DNA of 64,000 nucleotides from Lindgomyces ingoldianus (taxonomy: Eukaryota; Ascomycota; Dothideomycetes; Pleosporales; Lindgomycetaceae): contig NW_022985204.1 of NCBI RefSeq assembly GCF_010093535.1, positions 115,313 to 179,312 of the forward strand, written 5' to 3'. The first letter of the stretch is position 1; the number at the start of each line of letters is the position of its first letter. Below are positions 11,250-21,560 of the stretch, in pieces. The notes beneath the pieces were generated by a model. That model did no database searches. It was given only the letters and a program-made list of their open reading frames with translations, and had not been told where the DNA came from. Made by a program: the position numbers and the translations under genes.

Positions 11250-12610
11250 GTGTACAGCATAGTGTGGAACAGGCAAGACTGTCATGCCATTGCCTCAGGC
11301 GAATTTCACTCCGCATCCGCCATCGACACGGTCGTCCCTGGGTTCTGCATGAAGCCGGTTGGAAGCGGCCAGTATCCCATCAACGTGGAAACCCGCAACT
11401 CTATTTCCCAGGTATCTTTCTTCTTGATAGATTTCTAGGATATGGATTTCTCCAGGGTTCCGGGTCCAGACCAATTCACCGCGAGGCTAGCGCATCATCA
11501 CAAGAGTAGATCCTCGCCGAATGGAATGCTTGGATTTCAACATCCACTACGATCGGGAAATTAGAACGTACAGTGAGATGGAACCTCGCTGGCCGGATGC
11601 TTTCGCACACCAGCTCAAGGACAGCGTTTCCATCAGGAAGTAGTACGATTCGACTCAGGCTTTCTAGACAAGTTACGTCTCACTTATCATATACTTTTGT
11701 TTGCTTCACCTAACAGTAGGGGTTAATATAATTAAGTTATAGTTTAATTAAAGCTGCTTATACTTCTTAACTTTTTACTAAAAGTTACAACATAACTGTT
11801 AAAGCTTTTAGAGTAGCAAAGTCCCCTTTACTTTTAATATAGCACATAAGGTTATTTAATTTACTAAAAATAACCTTATAACATAGCTAGTTCTTCTAGA
11901 GTTATAAAGCTTTAATTATAAAGCCTAAGAGATAAGTATAGTTATAAGTAACTGTTCTTTTCCCTTTACTAAAGGCTCTGTGCTATCTTTTTATACAAGA
12001 GACTGTTATCTTTTGCTATAATAAAGTTGTCTAAGGTTGTTGTAGTATAGGGCAAGCTCTAAGGCTACACTAACACGTAAATAGTGGCACAAACACGCTC
12101 CCCTAGCCCTCACGCGCGTTAGAGACTGCAACCTTAAAAAAGTCTACCTTAATTATATACTACTTACTTTTAAGCCTTATTAATTAAATTGTAATAGTTA
12201 AAAATGTAGTTACGTTTGTTTACCTCACGTGATTGTAGGTGGAGCAAAAGTATCAATTATACTACTTCCTGTTGGAAACGCTGCTCAAGGACGTTATTCA
12301 ATACATTAATGAAGCAAATAACACGCGGTCTGAATACAGCCCCGCTTACATCCAGTTGATCAATATTATCATACTTCGGCTCTTGCGGTGCTGCAGTCCA
12401 ACGGCTGGAGTATCATGCCCGCGACAGCCCGCGGGGATTTCTGGGCAAGGAATGTGGGCGTTGATAACCAGATCGGGGAGACAGTTATCTTCGATCCAGG
12501 ATGCAGCTGCGGGCATGATGAGATGGAATTTAGGATTTGGATGTGTCGCGTATGCTGAGAGCCTTGGCTGGGGCTCGGAGCCTGGGGCGCGGCTCGGGAT
12601 CTGGAGATAG
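11250..12610 (+). pseudogene. Fructosamine/ketosamine-3-kinase pseudogene, split
   Basis: Two halves of a fructosamine-3-kinase-like protein are readable in several frames. The first half (11250-11660) contains GEFHSASAIDTVVPGFCMKP and FFLIDF, then in the next frame VPGPDQFTARLAHHHKSRSS followed by PNGMLGF and, after another shift, TTIGKLERTV. The second half (12239-12600) contains IILRLLR, then in another frame LQSNGWSIMPATARGDFW and NQIGETVIFDPGCSCGHDEM. Active relatives read HGD(L/F)W at the catalytic loop; here it is RGDFW. The halves are separated by an AT-rich block at about 11690-12230. Active enzymes phosphorylate sugar-amine adducts on proteins, allowing deglycation. With at least four frameshifts, several stops and the lost His, this copy is dead. 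Confidence 0.75.
11690..12230. mobile_element. AT-rich RIP-like insertion inside the kinase pseudogene
   Basis: The composition matches the first 5 kb (TA-rich, stops in all frames), apart from a short GC-richer patch at 12070-12125. It interrupts the kinase homology between its N-terminal and C-terminal lobes. No terminal repeats or protein motif could be made out, so the element type is unknown. Confidence 0.55.
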
Positions 12611-13563
12611 TATGTTCCGAAGCTCGGTGTATATAAGGAGAGCCTTCAACTCTCCTAGATAGCAGAGTCACTTCATCCGATCTTCTGAACAGCTACTGCC
12701 AGGCTATTTTATCCTCCACAGGATGTGTGAGTGGGTGAATTCAATTTAATGACCTCGTGTGCTTGCGGCTTTATTAACGTTTTGTCGAACCCCTAGAGCC
12801 CGTGGATGAGTGGGATGATAAAAATAGGCGTTATGGTGATTTTCTGAATTTGACAGATTCGGCGGGACACCCAAGGAGTAGGTCGAGGGAACTATGAGTA
12901 TGACTTTGCGTTAAAAGGCTAAATCCCAATGGGATATTATAGAGCGTATAATGATATCTTGTATCTCTGCGAGCAGCATGGACCCTTGAATAGTCTGGAA
13001 AATTAGACTCTAGAGAAGGAAATATGTGTGCAGCATCTATGTGCCTGTTGCAGTTGACCAGTTATCGTGAATGTGGGTACCTTATGTACGTGCTGAGATT
13101 GTGGGCTTGAGCTTGATCTCCAAGAATTTGAGCATTAGTTGGAAATGAAAGCTTGAGGTAGAACTTCCCTCCCCATTGAGAATGTGGTCCGACTCCTGTG
13201 TCTATAGCGAGGTAATTTGAACGCGTAAGCATGTACCACACGCTCCTCTCTCTGTACATGGGTGATCAAAATACGGCTTGTGAGGGTTTGTGGACTGAGA
13301 AAAGTTTCGACGGTGATGGCCTTGGCTGGCTTCAGCGAAGTGCGTAGGCGCGTTGCTGGATTAAGATGCGGATCGAAGCCAGTTTAACGTTGATGAGGTA
13401 CAAACCTTAAAGTGAGGGGAGCCATCTTGATAGGAAGGGTTAGGTCGAATGTAGGTAGTTGTTGCAGATTGGCCGTTTGAAATCGTCCCGAGAGATAGAA
13501 AATAGTGCAGACGGTGCGACAGAGGCGTATTGAATGTCGTTGAGACAGAAAGATTAATGGAAA
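12611..13563. other. Intergenic; no gene seen
   Basis: Frames are short on both strands. The expected C-terminal end of the kinase is not readable past about 12600. Nothing else recognised. Confidence 0.55.
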
Positions 13564-14383
13564 CTACAGCCGCACCTCGCTTAGCGAACTGATAGGTAAT
13601 AAATAACTACAGCACGTTACCATGTAACGTGAAACATGACTAGGGTGACGTCTGTCTGTTAAACCTATTGCTGGAATGAGGGAGAGCATTAGTAGGATGC
13701 AGAATTGTGTCTTGAATCCTCTCCTGTCATGTTCTACGTTAAGTAACAAGATGCAGTAGAAGGGATTAGAAAAGACTGATGAATAAGTAAACAGATTGTC
13801 CACCAGAGAACGTAGGGGCTGAAACGGAAAGTACATGGAGAATGAAAAGAAAGCATGAGAGCATCCATGTGCGGGGAATATATTGAGACCAACGGACTGT
13901 GGTGTCGACTTGGGAGGAACAGAGCGGAGCACAAAGATTCGAACATGAGAAAGAGTCGAACATCGAGGTACAAAATTGTTCAAATATAACGCTACCTCCC
14001 GTATATTTATTTCGAAATTTTCGAGAGGGCTCTCAAAGAAGAAAATGGTGACAATAAGTAGAGGAAGACCAACATAAGAGACACTGTCAATCCTCCAGAG
14101 AAGACATTCAATAGGGGTAGGAAGTATAGCGTTCCAGCCGATAATATGAGGCGTGCTGAAGAGAATACAAGATATCAGAGAGAAAAACATGTGTCCGATA
14201 CCTTCCCGTACTGTCTCGCCTACCTGGCGTTGGCAATGCGAATCTATCTTTCAAGACTTCTGCTTTCCATGTTGAACCTTTGGCTATGACCCACTTATTA
14301 CCTCTAACGAAGGAAGGACATGACTGCAGAATAGCCAGAACCTGAAAGTGGAAGTGCTTATACAACCAGAAAGCGTAGACCAC
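13564..14383 (-). pseudogene. Remnant of a fungal polytopic membrane protein gene
   Basis: A minus-strand frame at 13564-14190 encodes hydrophobic, aromatic-rich sequence. IIGWNAILPTPIECLLWRID followed by SVSYVGLPLLIVTIF resembles a family of uncharacterised fungal membrane proteins that carry an AWNxxFPTxxExxLWR motif before a membrane segment. An upstream piece at 14383-14216 could be spliced on through an intron with GTAGGC donor and CTTCAG acceptor (about 14215-14154). Beyond about 13960 the next conserved block appears in a different frame (RLFLMFESLCSALFLPS), which implies a frameshift or an unrecognised intron. I favour a decayed gene; a poorly spliced live one is possible. Confidence 0.4.
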
Positions 14384-15914
14384 AAGGGCCAGCTGACTTA
14401 AACAAGAGTAAAGAGCCCTAGTTAGGGTGGTGATGAGAAGATGGGATGCAGTCTACCGACTACATGAATTAAAACCTAGGTAATTTGCAGAAACGAGGTT
14501 ATCCTGCTGAACCAGTTTGACTTGCTCTTGTCCTCGATTTCTTTGAGGCATAGCTTCTGGATATCGAAACTGTCATTTCGAGGAAATGGCGTACACGATC
14601 TGGAGGAAGGATTATTGTCTCCAGTTTTATCTTTGGTCATGAGGTCAACCATTATGATGAGATGGCTGATTGAGTCATGCCATTGGACTTTCTACTATGC
14701 GTTAGGTCAATTGTGGCTATTTGGGGAGTGAGAACCCAGCAATTGTTGGCCTATTTGGCGATACACGTCGCTAATATGTGGTCTTTTGATGCCACCGAGG
14801 CAATGTATTCAGGAGCGAGTAGAGCTACTACTATCCACTTTAGTTTCCGAAGGAAGAGGGACATTTTTGAATATTTGGGCCCGGGCACATTTAAGTGGAG
14901 GGCATTCCACGTGTTGATGACAATCGTGGAAATACAACTGAGCACAAGAGACGTTGTGCCGCGCGTGGTGGGTCCCGAAACCCACCCGAGATTCCCATGT
15001 GCGTCCATAATGTTCACCACAAGCGCGACGGATGAGGCTGAACGAGGTCGAGTGTCGCAGGACTCCGACGGATCACGGCGGCTGGCCTGAGAAGCCGCTG
15101 AGTGGCTTGCGGTTGGATTTCTCCCGAGAATAACCAGATGAGGAGGCAGACAGACAAGCATATGACTTTCAAGACAGAGTTAACGAGAGCAGGACACGCG
15201 AGAGAGGAAGGTTTAATGTGACAACGCATCGTGACAGAAGGCTGAGGAGTTGGCAGGCTGAGTGGCTCCTGGCACGCCTCCCTCTGCCAGCCGCAAAGCA
15301 AAGCAAAGTAAACCAAGCAACGGGCGGAACTCAGGGACAGGGACAGGAACAGGCGAGTGAATATATCTTGTCGCAACCTCCTTGCAACCCGAACGAATTG
15401 TTCACGACGAACAACAGCGCCGGGAAAGGCCAATTTGGGCTCAGTGAATGTGGAAGTGCGGAGGCAGAGCCGTGATGATGCTCTGGATGTGCGCCGAGGA
15501 GACTAAAAATAGGTGTTGAGCGGCGAGGGTGGCGTTGCCTTCCCCGGCAACTAAGCCCAAACCTGCCCGTCGTTCTTGCCCCTGTCCGCTGTTTTCTGGC
15601 TCTCCACCTCCCAACCAAACACTCTCACCACCAACCTCTCTTCACTTCACCCACCCCCTTCGCTACCGCCTGCTAACTTCTTTCTCCTTCATCAGTCGCT
15701 CGTTTTAAACGGAGGAGACCAGCTCGCAATTATCACCGGCTGTCGCGTTGTTGTTGATAGCTCTTTTTGTACCGCCAAAACACGCCGTGCGAAGCCTTAC
15801 ACGACACCCGAGAGTGCGATTCACAGCTCGTTTCTCCGCCTCGCAGGCTCCGAAGAAGGCATCTGCGACCTGCAATTCACTTCGCAACCGCTATTGTCTG
15901 CCCACCACCTCGCA
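14384..15914. other. Intergenic and 5' region of the DUF7137-type gene
   Basis: Frames at 14522-15090 (plus) and 14751-15161 (minus) are open but show no domain and overlap each other. The pyrimidine-rich stretch at about 15590-15700 before the next start codon looks like a fungal promoter and 5' UTR. No other feature seen. Confidence 0.5.
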
Positions 15915-16901
15915 ATGAGGCCCACCCAGCTGCTCGCGGCCGTCGTCGCCCTGTCGTCGCTCTCTGCGGCGTGGCCTGAGGCTTTTCATAATGCGAATGC
16001 ACTGGCTGATGTGCGTGAGGCCCTGTATGGACGACAGGACAGTGAGTATCTCCTGCTACAATATCCTCGGCAACACCCCTGACAGTATTTCCTTCCAGAC
16101 TCAGGTTCCTCCAAGCCCACTGCCACCGACGATGCCAAGTCGACCGGCGACTCGCGGCCCTCGAACAGCGATGCCAGCCAGACGGCCGAATCGACAGCCA
16201 AAGAAACAGGCAAGCAATCCGCATCTGGTTCAGACTCACAGAGCTCTGGCAAGGTCACTGGCTCCATCACCAGCTCAGCAAAAAGCACAGCAACCAAATC
16301 CACCAAATCAAGCTCCATCGATCCCCGATCGCCTGCCGGTGCTGTCTCCATGGTGACCCCATCCGCCCTGGCTGGTTCCCAGTTCTACAAGATCGGAGAT
16401 TGGGTAACGTTTGCGTGGAACTACACCAACCTTCTTGTAACGCCTGCCGCTGTTGACGTGCTTGCAACATGCACCGCAAACCAGGCCACATATACACTCG
16501 CTGTGAACATGACGGTGCACGAGACAGGCCGAGTACTGTGGGATACCGGCGCCTACCAGAGTAGTGCAACTGTGCCCTTGCTAACCGAAACGTATACCCT
16601 GCTCATCTACGATGCCGAATCCAGCGTCAGCGCGACGGCGAAGCCGGGCTACCTCGGTGTTTTTAATCAATTCCAATTCGGCATGTATACACCGCAGCCA
16701 TACACGCCATGGGCTGGTAAGCTACCCCTCCCCCCTTCTCCCCTCGGTCACAAGCTAACATACGTTCCAGACTACAAATGCTCAACTTGCAACTCCGCCC
16801 TCTCCTCCCTCGAACGCATGACGCTCAAAGCCCTCCTCTTCACTACTGGCACAACTATCGCTTCACTCCTCTACTTCACCTATAGCTTCGGGATGTGGTA
16901 A
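15915..16901 (+). CDS. DUF7137-type membrane-anchored secretory protein
   Basis: Three exons are inferred: 15915-16041, 16099-16716 and 16771-16901. Introns are 16042-16098 (GTGAGT..TTCCAG) and 16717-16770 (GTAAGC..TTCCAG); the second is 54 nt and happens to stay open. The N-terminus is a signal peptide (LLAAVVALSSLSAAWPEAF). A long Ser/Thr-rich region follows, then a conserved domain with DPRSPAGAVSMVTP, YKIGDWVTFAWNYTNL and the ATVPLLTETYTL block. Last come a CSTCNSALSSLER motif and a C-terminal membrane segment (ALLFTTGTTIASLLYFTYSF). This is the layout of the fungal DUF7137 family, whose function is unknown. The Ser/Thr-rich stretch suggests O-glycosylation, and topology suggests a lumenal or cell-surface domain anchored at its C-terminus. 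Confidence 0.85.
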
Positions 16902-17756
16902 ACGCACCCATCAATCTACTTATCACAGCCCCTTTCCCTACCCTCCGGCTCGACTTCGGATCGAATTTGCATACAACCCGGCGTTCCTTACGTTTCAACC
17001 ATGTTCATATATTCACTCCTTAGTTATATCATAAAAAGATGGAATGGTGGCGCTGTTGGAGCAAAACAGCTTGGTGAGAGATACATGGGAGGGAGTCTTA
17101 CGGCGTTTTGGGTGTCGTTGGCCAGGGCATCTTTGCATGCCCTGTGTTTGTGGTTTTGCCATCGATCTTGGTTCCCATGGGAGTTTCGGGTATTAGCATG
17201 GATAAGACAGGTAATATTTGGAAGATGCGTGAGAAGGAAGAAAGTGAAATCGAAGTCGTTTGCAAAGATGCTGTGGTGGAATCGTAATATCTACTTATTG
17301 GAGAGCAAATCACACACGATGTCACGAAGTGAGATACGAAGCAAGCAAGTAGGCAAGCAAGCAAGGCAGAGTTATTAATATGATAGGATAGGATAGGGTA
17401 GGTTACTATAGTGAGCCTTCAAATAGCAAGTTTTAATAAGTCTTTTTTCAATTGTTTTTCTACGACGGGGAGTGAATTTGTTTGATGAGACAAACAAACC
17501 AACATTTCTACATATCAGTCCGTGAAGTATTCGATGCAGGGTATGCTTGGCGAGAATGTGAAAAGTGTGGTGGTATCTCAGGGAAATGGAACAGAAGCGC
17601 GGTACTCGATTCATGCACCCATCCAATGCTATGTGCAAAGACCTCCTCTCCATCATGTAACTGGAGCCTTCTTCAAAATTGTGGCGAAGGCCGCAAGATT
17701 GCGCCTCCCTTCCCCAAGAATGATGCTGGTATCTATCAACCGACTTAATCATGCGC
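16902..17756. other. Convergent intergenic region; no gene seen
   Basis: Lies between the 3' ends of the DUF7137-type gene and RAD26. Overlapping short frames on both strands show no domain. Two small direct repeats are visible (GATAGGATAG near 17383, AAGCAAGCAA near 17340). Confidence 0.55.
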
Positions 17757-20700
17757 CTAAGTTCGAGCCCTTCTAGCACCTCCAACCTGTCCAACGTTCA
17801 AATCCCTCCATTCCTCCTTCAACACCCACCGTCCCCTCCCACCACCACCTCTTGCACTCCTCTGCGTACGCTCCAGCCGCGCAATTGTCCTCAACATCTC
17901 ACGAAACTCGTCGCTACGTCCTGGAACCCCTCGGCAATATCGGTCGAAATGATCAACTAGCATCTGCGTTGGAACAGTGCCACCATGCGTGAGCATGAAG
18001 TCACGGATCATTTCTAGCATTTGTTTACCGCGGGGTGTGGGAGTGCCGGAACGGGACATGCTGGTCGTGCCGGGGGTGGAAACTCTCGAGTTCGATGTGA
18101 ATCTATTGGGATCGGTTCGGGCCTGTCGGGCTGCGAGGTTGGATAGGATACTGCTTGAAGAAGGACCCCCTCGTGCTGAGAGCGCGCCTCCACGACCTCC
18201 TCTACCGCTACTACTAAAGCTGTCCCCGCGGGGGCGATGTTGCTGCGGACGTCCTGCTTCGCCATATGTTCCAGTCCAAGTCGGTACCCCAATAGGCACA
18301 TTCATAGCTTCCTCCCTCGCCCGTCTCAGTTGCTCAGCAGCTTCCGCGGCTGCACGTTTAGCTTCTCGCTGGATGAACGCCGGGTCGACCTGGACTTTTC
18401 GTTTGCGGCCCGAAGCCGTCGAATTCATGATTGCATCGTGTTCGAGCGCCGAGTGCACGCCCGAGCGAGCGAAGATTGTGGAGAGAAGACGTTCGTCGGA
18501 TTTTTCTGAGTCTTCTGCTCCATTCTGTTTATCCTCGTCCTCATCCTCGCCAGGGGCTTGGAATTTCTCGGTGTGGTGGATGCCGACGACGGTTGCGAGA
18601 TCCTCTTGGGCTGTTGCATTGCTGACGCTGACGGGCTGCTTGCCTTTTCCATTTGGAGAGTCGGATGGAGGGTTTGGCATAGCGTTGTGGTTTAAAGTTG
18701 GCTCGTTTTTGAATTTGACTTCTGAGCCGCGGAATAAGGTAGCGGTCTCGGTTTCCTCAGCATCGGTGCCAAATGAGAATAGGTCGTGCAGATCGCTCAT
18801 CTGGAACGTCTGGCGCTGCTTTGGGTCTTTCAAGACCTTGTTAGTGAGGAATTGCTTGAAGATTTGCCGATGATAGATCTTCTCTTCAATCGTTCCGGCG
18901 GTCATGAGACGGTATATTTCAACCTCTCGTTTCTGCCCAAGACGCCACGATCGCTCGCGGGCCTGGATGTCAGTCGATGGATTCCAGTCAGGATCGTAGA
19001 TGATGACACGGTTGGCGCCGGTCAAGTTTACACCGAGACCGCCAACCTTCGTCGTAAGAAGAAACACGTGAAGATCTGGGTCGTTGTTGAATTCATCGAC
19101 CATGCTCTGTCGATTCTTGATAGGCGTCTCTCCGTCCATACGGCGGTAATTGAAGCTAGGGAGATTCTTGATAAACTTCTCCAGAATGTCAAGCATAATT
19201 CGGTGCTGAGCGAAGAGAAGAGTCTTATGACCACCCTTCTTCCACATCTCCAACAGAGCCTTTACAACCTGCATCTTGCCTGACTTGCTTCCCGCGCCAT
19301 AGTTGTATGTTGGATCCTTCGACAGCGTCTTATGTTGAGTGAGATCAGGGTGATTGCATACCTTACGCAGGTAATCGATACCGAACAACATCTGACGCCT
19401 GCCATCAATAATCGACTTCATGTCGCTCGAGTTCAAGAACATTTCATAAGCCTGGCGCTGTTGCCGAGTCAGCTTGCAGAAAAGCACTCGCTCAGTCTTT
19501 TCGGGCAGATCGGCTGCAACATCGGCCTTGAAGCGTTGCAGAAGATAAGGGCTAATGGCATCACGAAGCGTCTCAGCTGTTCGCATGCCGGTCTCAACTT
19601 CGAGGTTCGAGGCGTTAGCGTATCCACCCCGTTTGATTGGGAACTCGAATTGAGCTCGGAAGTTAACAAGAGTTCCAAGACGCATTGGAAAGACAAAGTC
19701 AAATAGAGACCAGAGCTCGGTAAGATTGTTCTGCATCGGAGTGCCGGAGAGGATAATGCGGTTGGGTGTTCGAAGCTCCTTGCAGTGAATGGTGATGGAA
19801 GTGTTAGGATTCCGAATCTTGTGCCCTTCATCTAAGAAGGCGCACTCCCACTCCGTTGGGATGAGGAACTCGGCGTATGTTTGAAGGCCAGAATAGGTAG
19901 TCACGAGGACATGACCGTCTCGCTTCACCTTCTCCACGATCTTTTTTGCGGCCTTTCCAGCTTTGGTCAGAGTGGTATCGTAGTGGCCGTAATCACGTAG
20001 TTCCATCTCTTGTTCCATACGCTCCTCACGGCTCGTGTCGAGCATTCCACTACCGGACGTGTGCAAGATCGAGACACGTAGCGCTGGCCACCAGGTGTGG
20101 AACTCGTTAACCCATTGCTTCATGACGGTGGCCGGACAAACAACGATGACGGGTTTGCCGAGCTTCTTTGAGTAATGCAATCCAGCGATGAAAGATATTG
20201 CTTGGATAGTCTTGCCGAGTCCCATTTCATCACCAACGATTCCTCCGACTCCCTGAGCGTGTAGCTCGCAGAGCCACTCTACGCCAGTCTTCTGGTAGTC
20301 GAACAGCGCAGGGAAAATGTCGCCGGGAATACGAAACCCACCATCAAACTCTACATCAAGCTCGGTCGGATGAGGCTTGTGGAATTCTTCGTCTTCTTCG
20401 TCTTCATCAACATTGACGCCTTGCCGCTCCCTCGCTCTCCTCCGCGCAGCTGAGCGATTCTCCGTCCATGCTTGTATGCGACTCTGGTAGACTTTTTCAT
20501 TGCCATCGTCAATGCCGGCCAAGTCCTCCACTTCCTTCCCGGTCACTTTCTCAGCCTTCGCTATCTTCTTGTTGGTCCGTCTGCTGCCAGCTTTACGCTT
20601 ACGAGCGGAAGGCTCTTTGTCATACTCGTCGTCACCGGAAAGCTGATCAGAGTCATGTTCGGAGTCGCCCAATGCTGCGAGCTCACGGTCATCCATGCCG

Positions 20701-21560
20701 GGCACAAATGCATCTTCCGAATCCGCGGTGGGACTCTCGGTTGAACTACTTTCGTCCCGACCTGGTGTGATACGTCGACGTTTCGTTGGACGGGATGGAG
20801 GACTCAGGGCTTCTGAACTAGATCTTGAGTCACGAAACCCGGGTTTCATCAGATTGCGATGCGACACAGGTCCTTTGGGCTTGTCATATAGCTGTTCCTC
20901 GACTAGATTCTCCACCTCTGCATCGAGCATGACTTCACTAAGACTTGAAGGTGCTCCCCTATGGGCTTGTGCAAGCTTTGAGAATGGAGTAATCTTTCCA
21001 GTGCGGATCAAAAAGTCCCGCCGGCTCTCGTTGGGGAGAGGATGGTTGATACCACCCATCGCAATGTCCTCTCCTCCTAGTTGTGACTTGTGCCGGTCAT
21101 TGATGCGCTGCTGAATAGAATCTAGCTCCTCATCGAACTCGTCAATCTTCTTCTGGTATTGGGTGATCTCTCCCCGAATCTTGAGCTTAGCGGACTCGAC
21201 GGCAGGCATTACCAGACGACTCCGTAGCTTGCTGATTGCCGCTTGGCAACGCCTGATCTCAGCCTCAGTCTTGTTCATACGCTTCTTGTCCCGTTCATCT
21301 GCCTGCTCCGTGAGCATCTGGTCCGCTTGTCGGCTGATGTCTCGTTCCAGGTCATCTTGATCCCGAGTACCCGTTGTTAAGAACTTGATGCGAGTCTCTT
21401 CATCAGCATCTTCATCGAATTCCGAGTCCAGATCTGGCGCGACGATTTCTGGAGTAGTCTGCACATTTCTGGAGGGTGAGTCTACATTATGCTTTAACTG
21501 GGAAGTGTTTGGGGGGGAAGCCGAGTCGGTGGCTGTGCCGTCGTCGGTCAAGGGAAGCAT
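17757..21560 (-). CDS. RAD26: Rad26/CSB (ERCC6) SWI2/SNF2 DNA-dependent ATPase
   Basis: A single-exon gene of 1267 aa if the start is the Met at 21560. The frame stays open to 21743, but the extra 61 residues look like 5' UTR. Rad26/CSB binds stalled RNA polymerase II and starts transcription-coupled nucleotide-excision repair. The N-terminal third is acidic and charged with coiled-coil character (QADERDKKRMNKTEAEIRRC), followed by basic nuclear-type stretches (PTKRRRITPG). The ATPase core begins near residue 410: GDEMGLGKT at about 442, DEGHKIRNP at about 573, LSGTPMQNNLTELWSLFDFV just after. The second lobe has YRRMDGET near 803, GGLGVNLTGA, then ARERSWRLGQKREVEIYRL near 865, and the KQFLTNKVLKDPKQRQTF block typical of this subfamily. 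The tail is Gly/Arg/Ser-rich, with a conserved segment around PTQMLVDHFDRYCRG near the end. Long antisense frames inside are shadows. Confidence 0.95.
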   Translation of the reverse strand: MLPLTDDGTATDSASPPNTSQLKHNVDSPSRNVQTTPEIVAPDLDSEFDEDADEETRIKFLTTGTRDQDDLERDISRQADQMLTEQADERDKKRMNKTEAEIRRCQAAISKLRSRLVMPAVESAKLKIRGEITQYQKKIDEFDEELDSIQQRINDRHKSQLGGEDIAMGGINHPLPNESRRDFLIRTGKITPFSKLAQAHRGAPSSLSEVMLDAEVENLVEEQLYDKPKGPVSHRNLMKPGFRDSRSSSEALSPPSRPTKRRRITPGRDESSSTESPTADSEDAFVPGMDDRELAALGDSEHDSDQLSGDDEYDKEPSARKRKAGSRRTNKKIAKAEKVTGKEVEDLAGIDDGNEKVYQSRIQAWTENRSAARRRARERQGVNVDEDEEDEEFHKPHPTELDVEFDGGFRIPGDIFPALFDYQKTGVEWLCELHAQGVGGIVGDEMGLGKTIQAISFIAGLHYSKKLGKPVIVVCPATVMKQWVNEFHTWWPALRVSILHTSGSGMLDTSREERMEQEMELRDYGHYDTTLTKAGKAAKKIVEKVKRDGHVLVTTYSGLQTYAEFLIPTEWECAFLDEGHKIRNPNTSITIHCKELRTPNRIILSGTPMQNNLTELWSLFDFVFPMRLGTLVNFRAQFEFPIKRGGYANASNLEVETGMRTAETLRDAISPYLLQRFKADVAADLPEKTERVLFCKLTRQQRQAYEMFLNSSDMKSIIDGRRQMLFGIDYLRKVCNHPDLTQHKTLSKDPTYNYGAGSKSGKMQVVKALLEMWKKGGHKTLLFAQHRIMLDILEKFIKNLPSFNYRRMDGETPIKNRQSMVDEFNNDPDLHVFLLTTKVGGLGVNLTGANRVIIYDPDWNPSTDIQARERSWRLGQKREVEIYRLMTAGTIEEKIYHRQIFKQFLTNKVLKDPKQRQTFQMSDLHDLFSFGTDAEETETATLFRGSEVKFKNEPTLNHNAMPNPPSDSPNGKGKQPVSVSNATAQEDLATVVGIHHTEKFQAPGEDEDEDKQNGAEDSEKSDERLLSTIFARSGVHSALEHDAIMNSTASGRKRKVQVDPAFIQREAKRAAAEAAEQLRRAREEAMNVPIGVPTWTGTYGEAGRPQQHRPRGDSFSSSGRGGRGGALSARGGPSSSSILSNLAARQARTDPNRFTSNSRVSTPGTTSMSRSGTPTPRGKQMLEMIRDFMLTHGGTVPTQMLVDHFDRYCRGVPGRSDEFREMLRTIARLERTQRSARGGGGRGRWVLKEEWRDLNVGQVGGARRART

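Noticed and set aside
15576..16082. 168-codon frame running into the DUF7137-type gene from upstream
   Set aside because: The extra N-terminal 113 codons would bury the signal peptide; the region looks like a pyrimidine-rich 5' leader.
17977..18873. 298-codon plus-strand frame antisense to RAD26
   Set aside because: It lies wholly inside the conserved Rad26 coding strand; Cys/Arg/Ser-rich translation with no motif. A shadow of codon bias.
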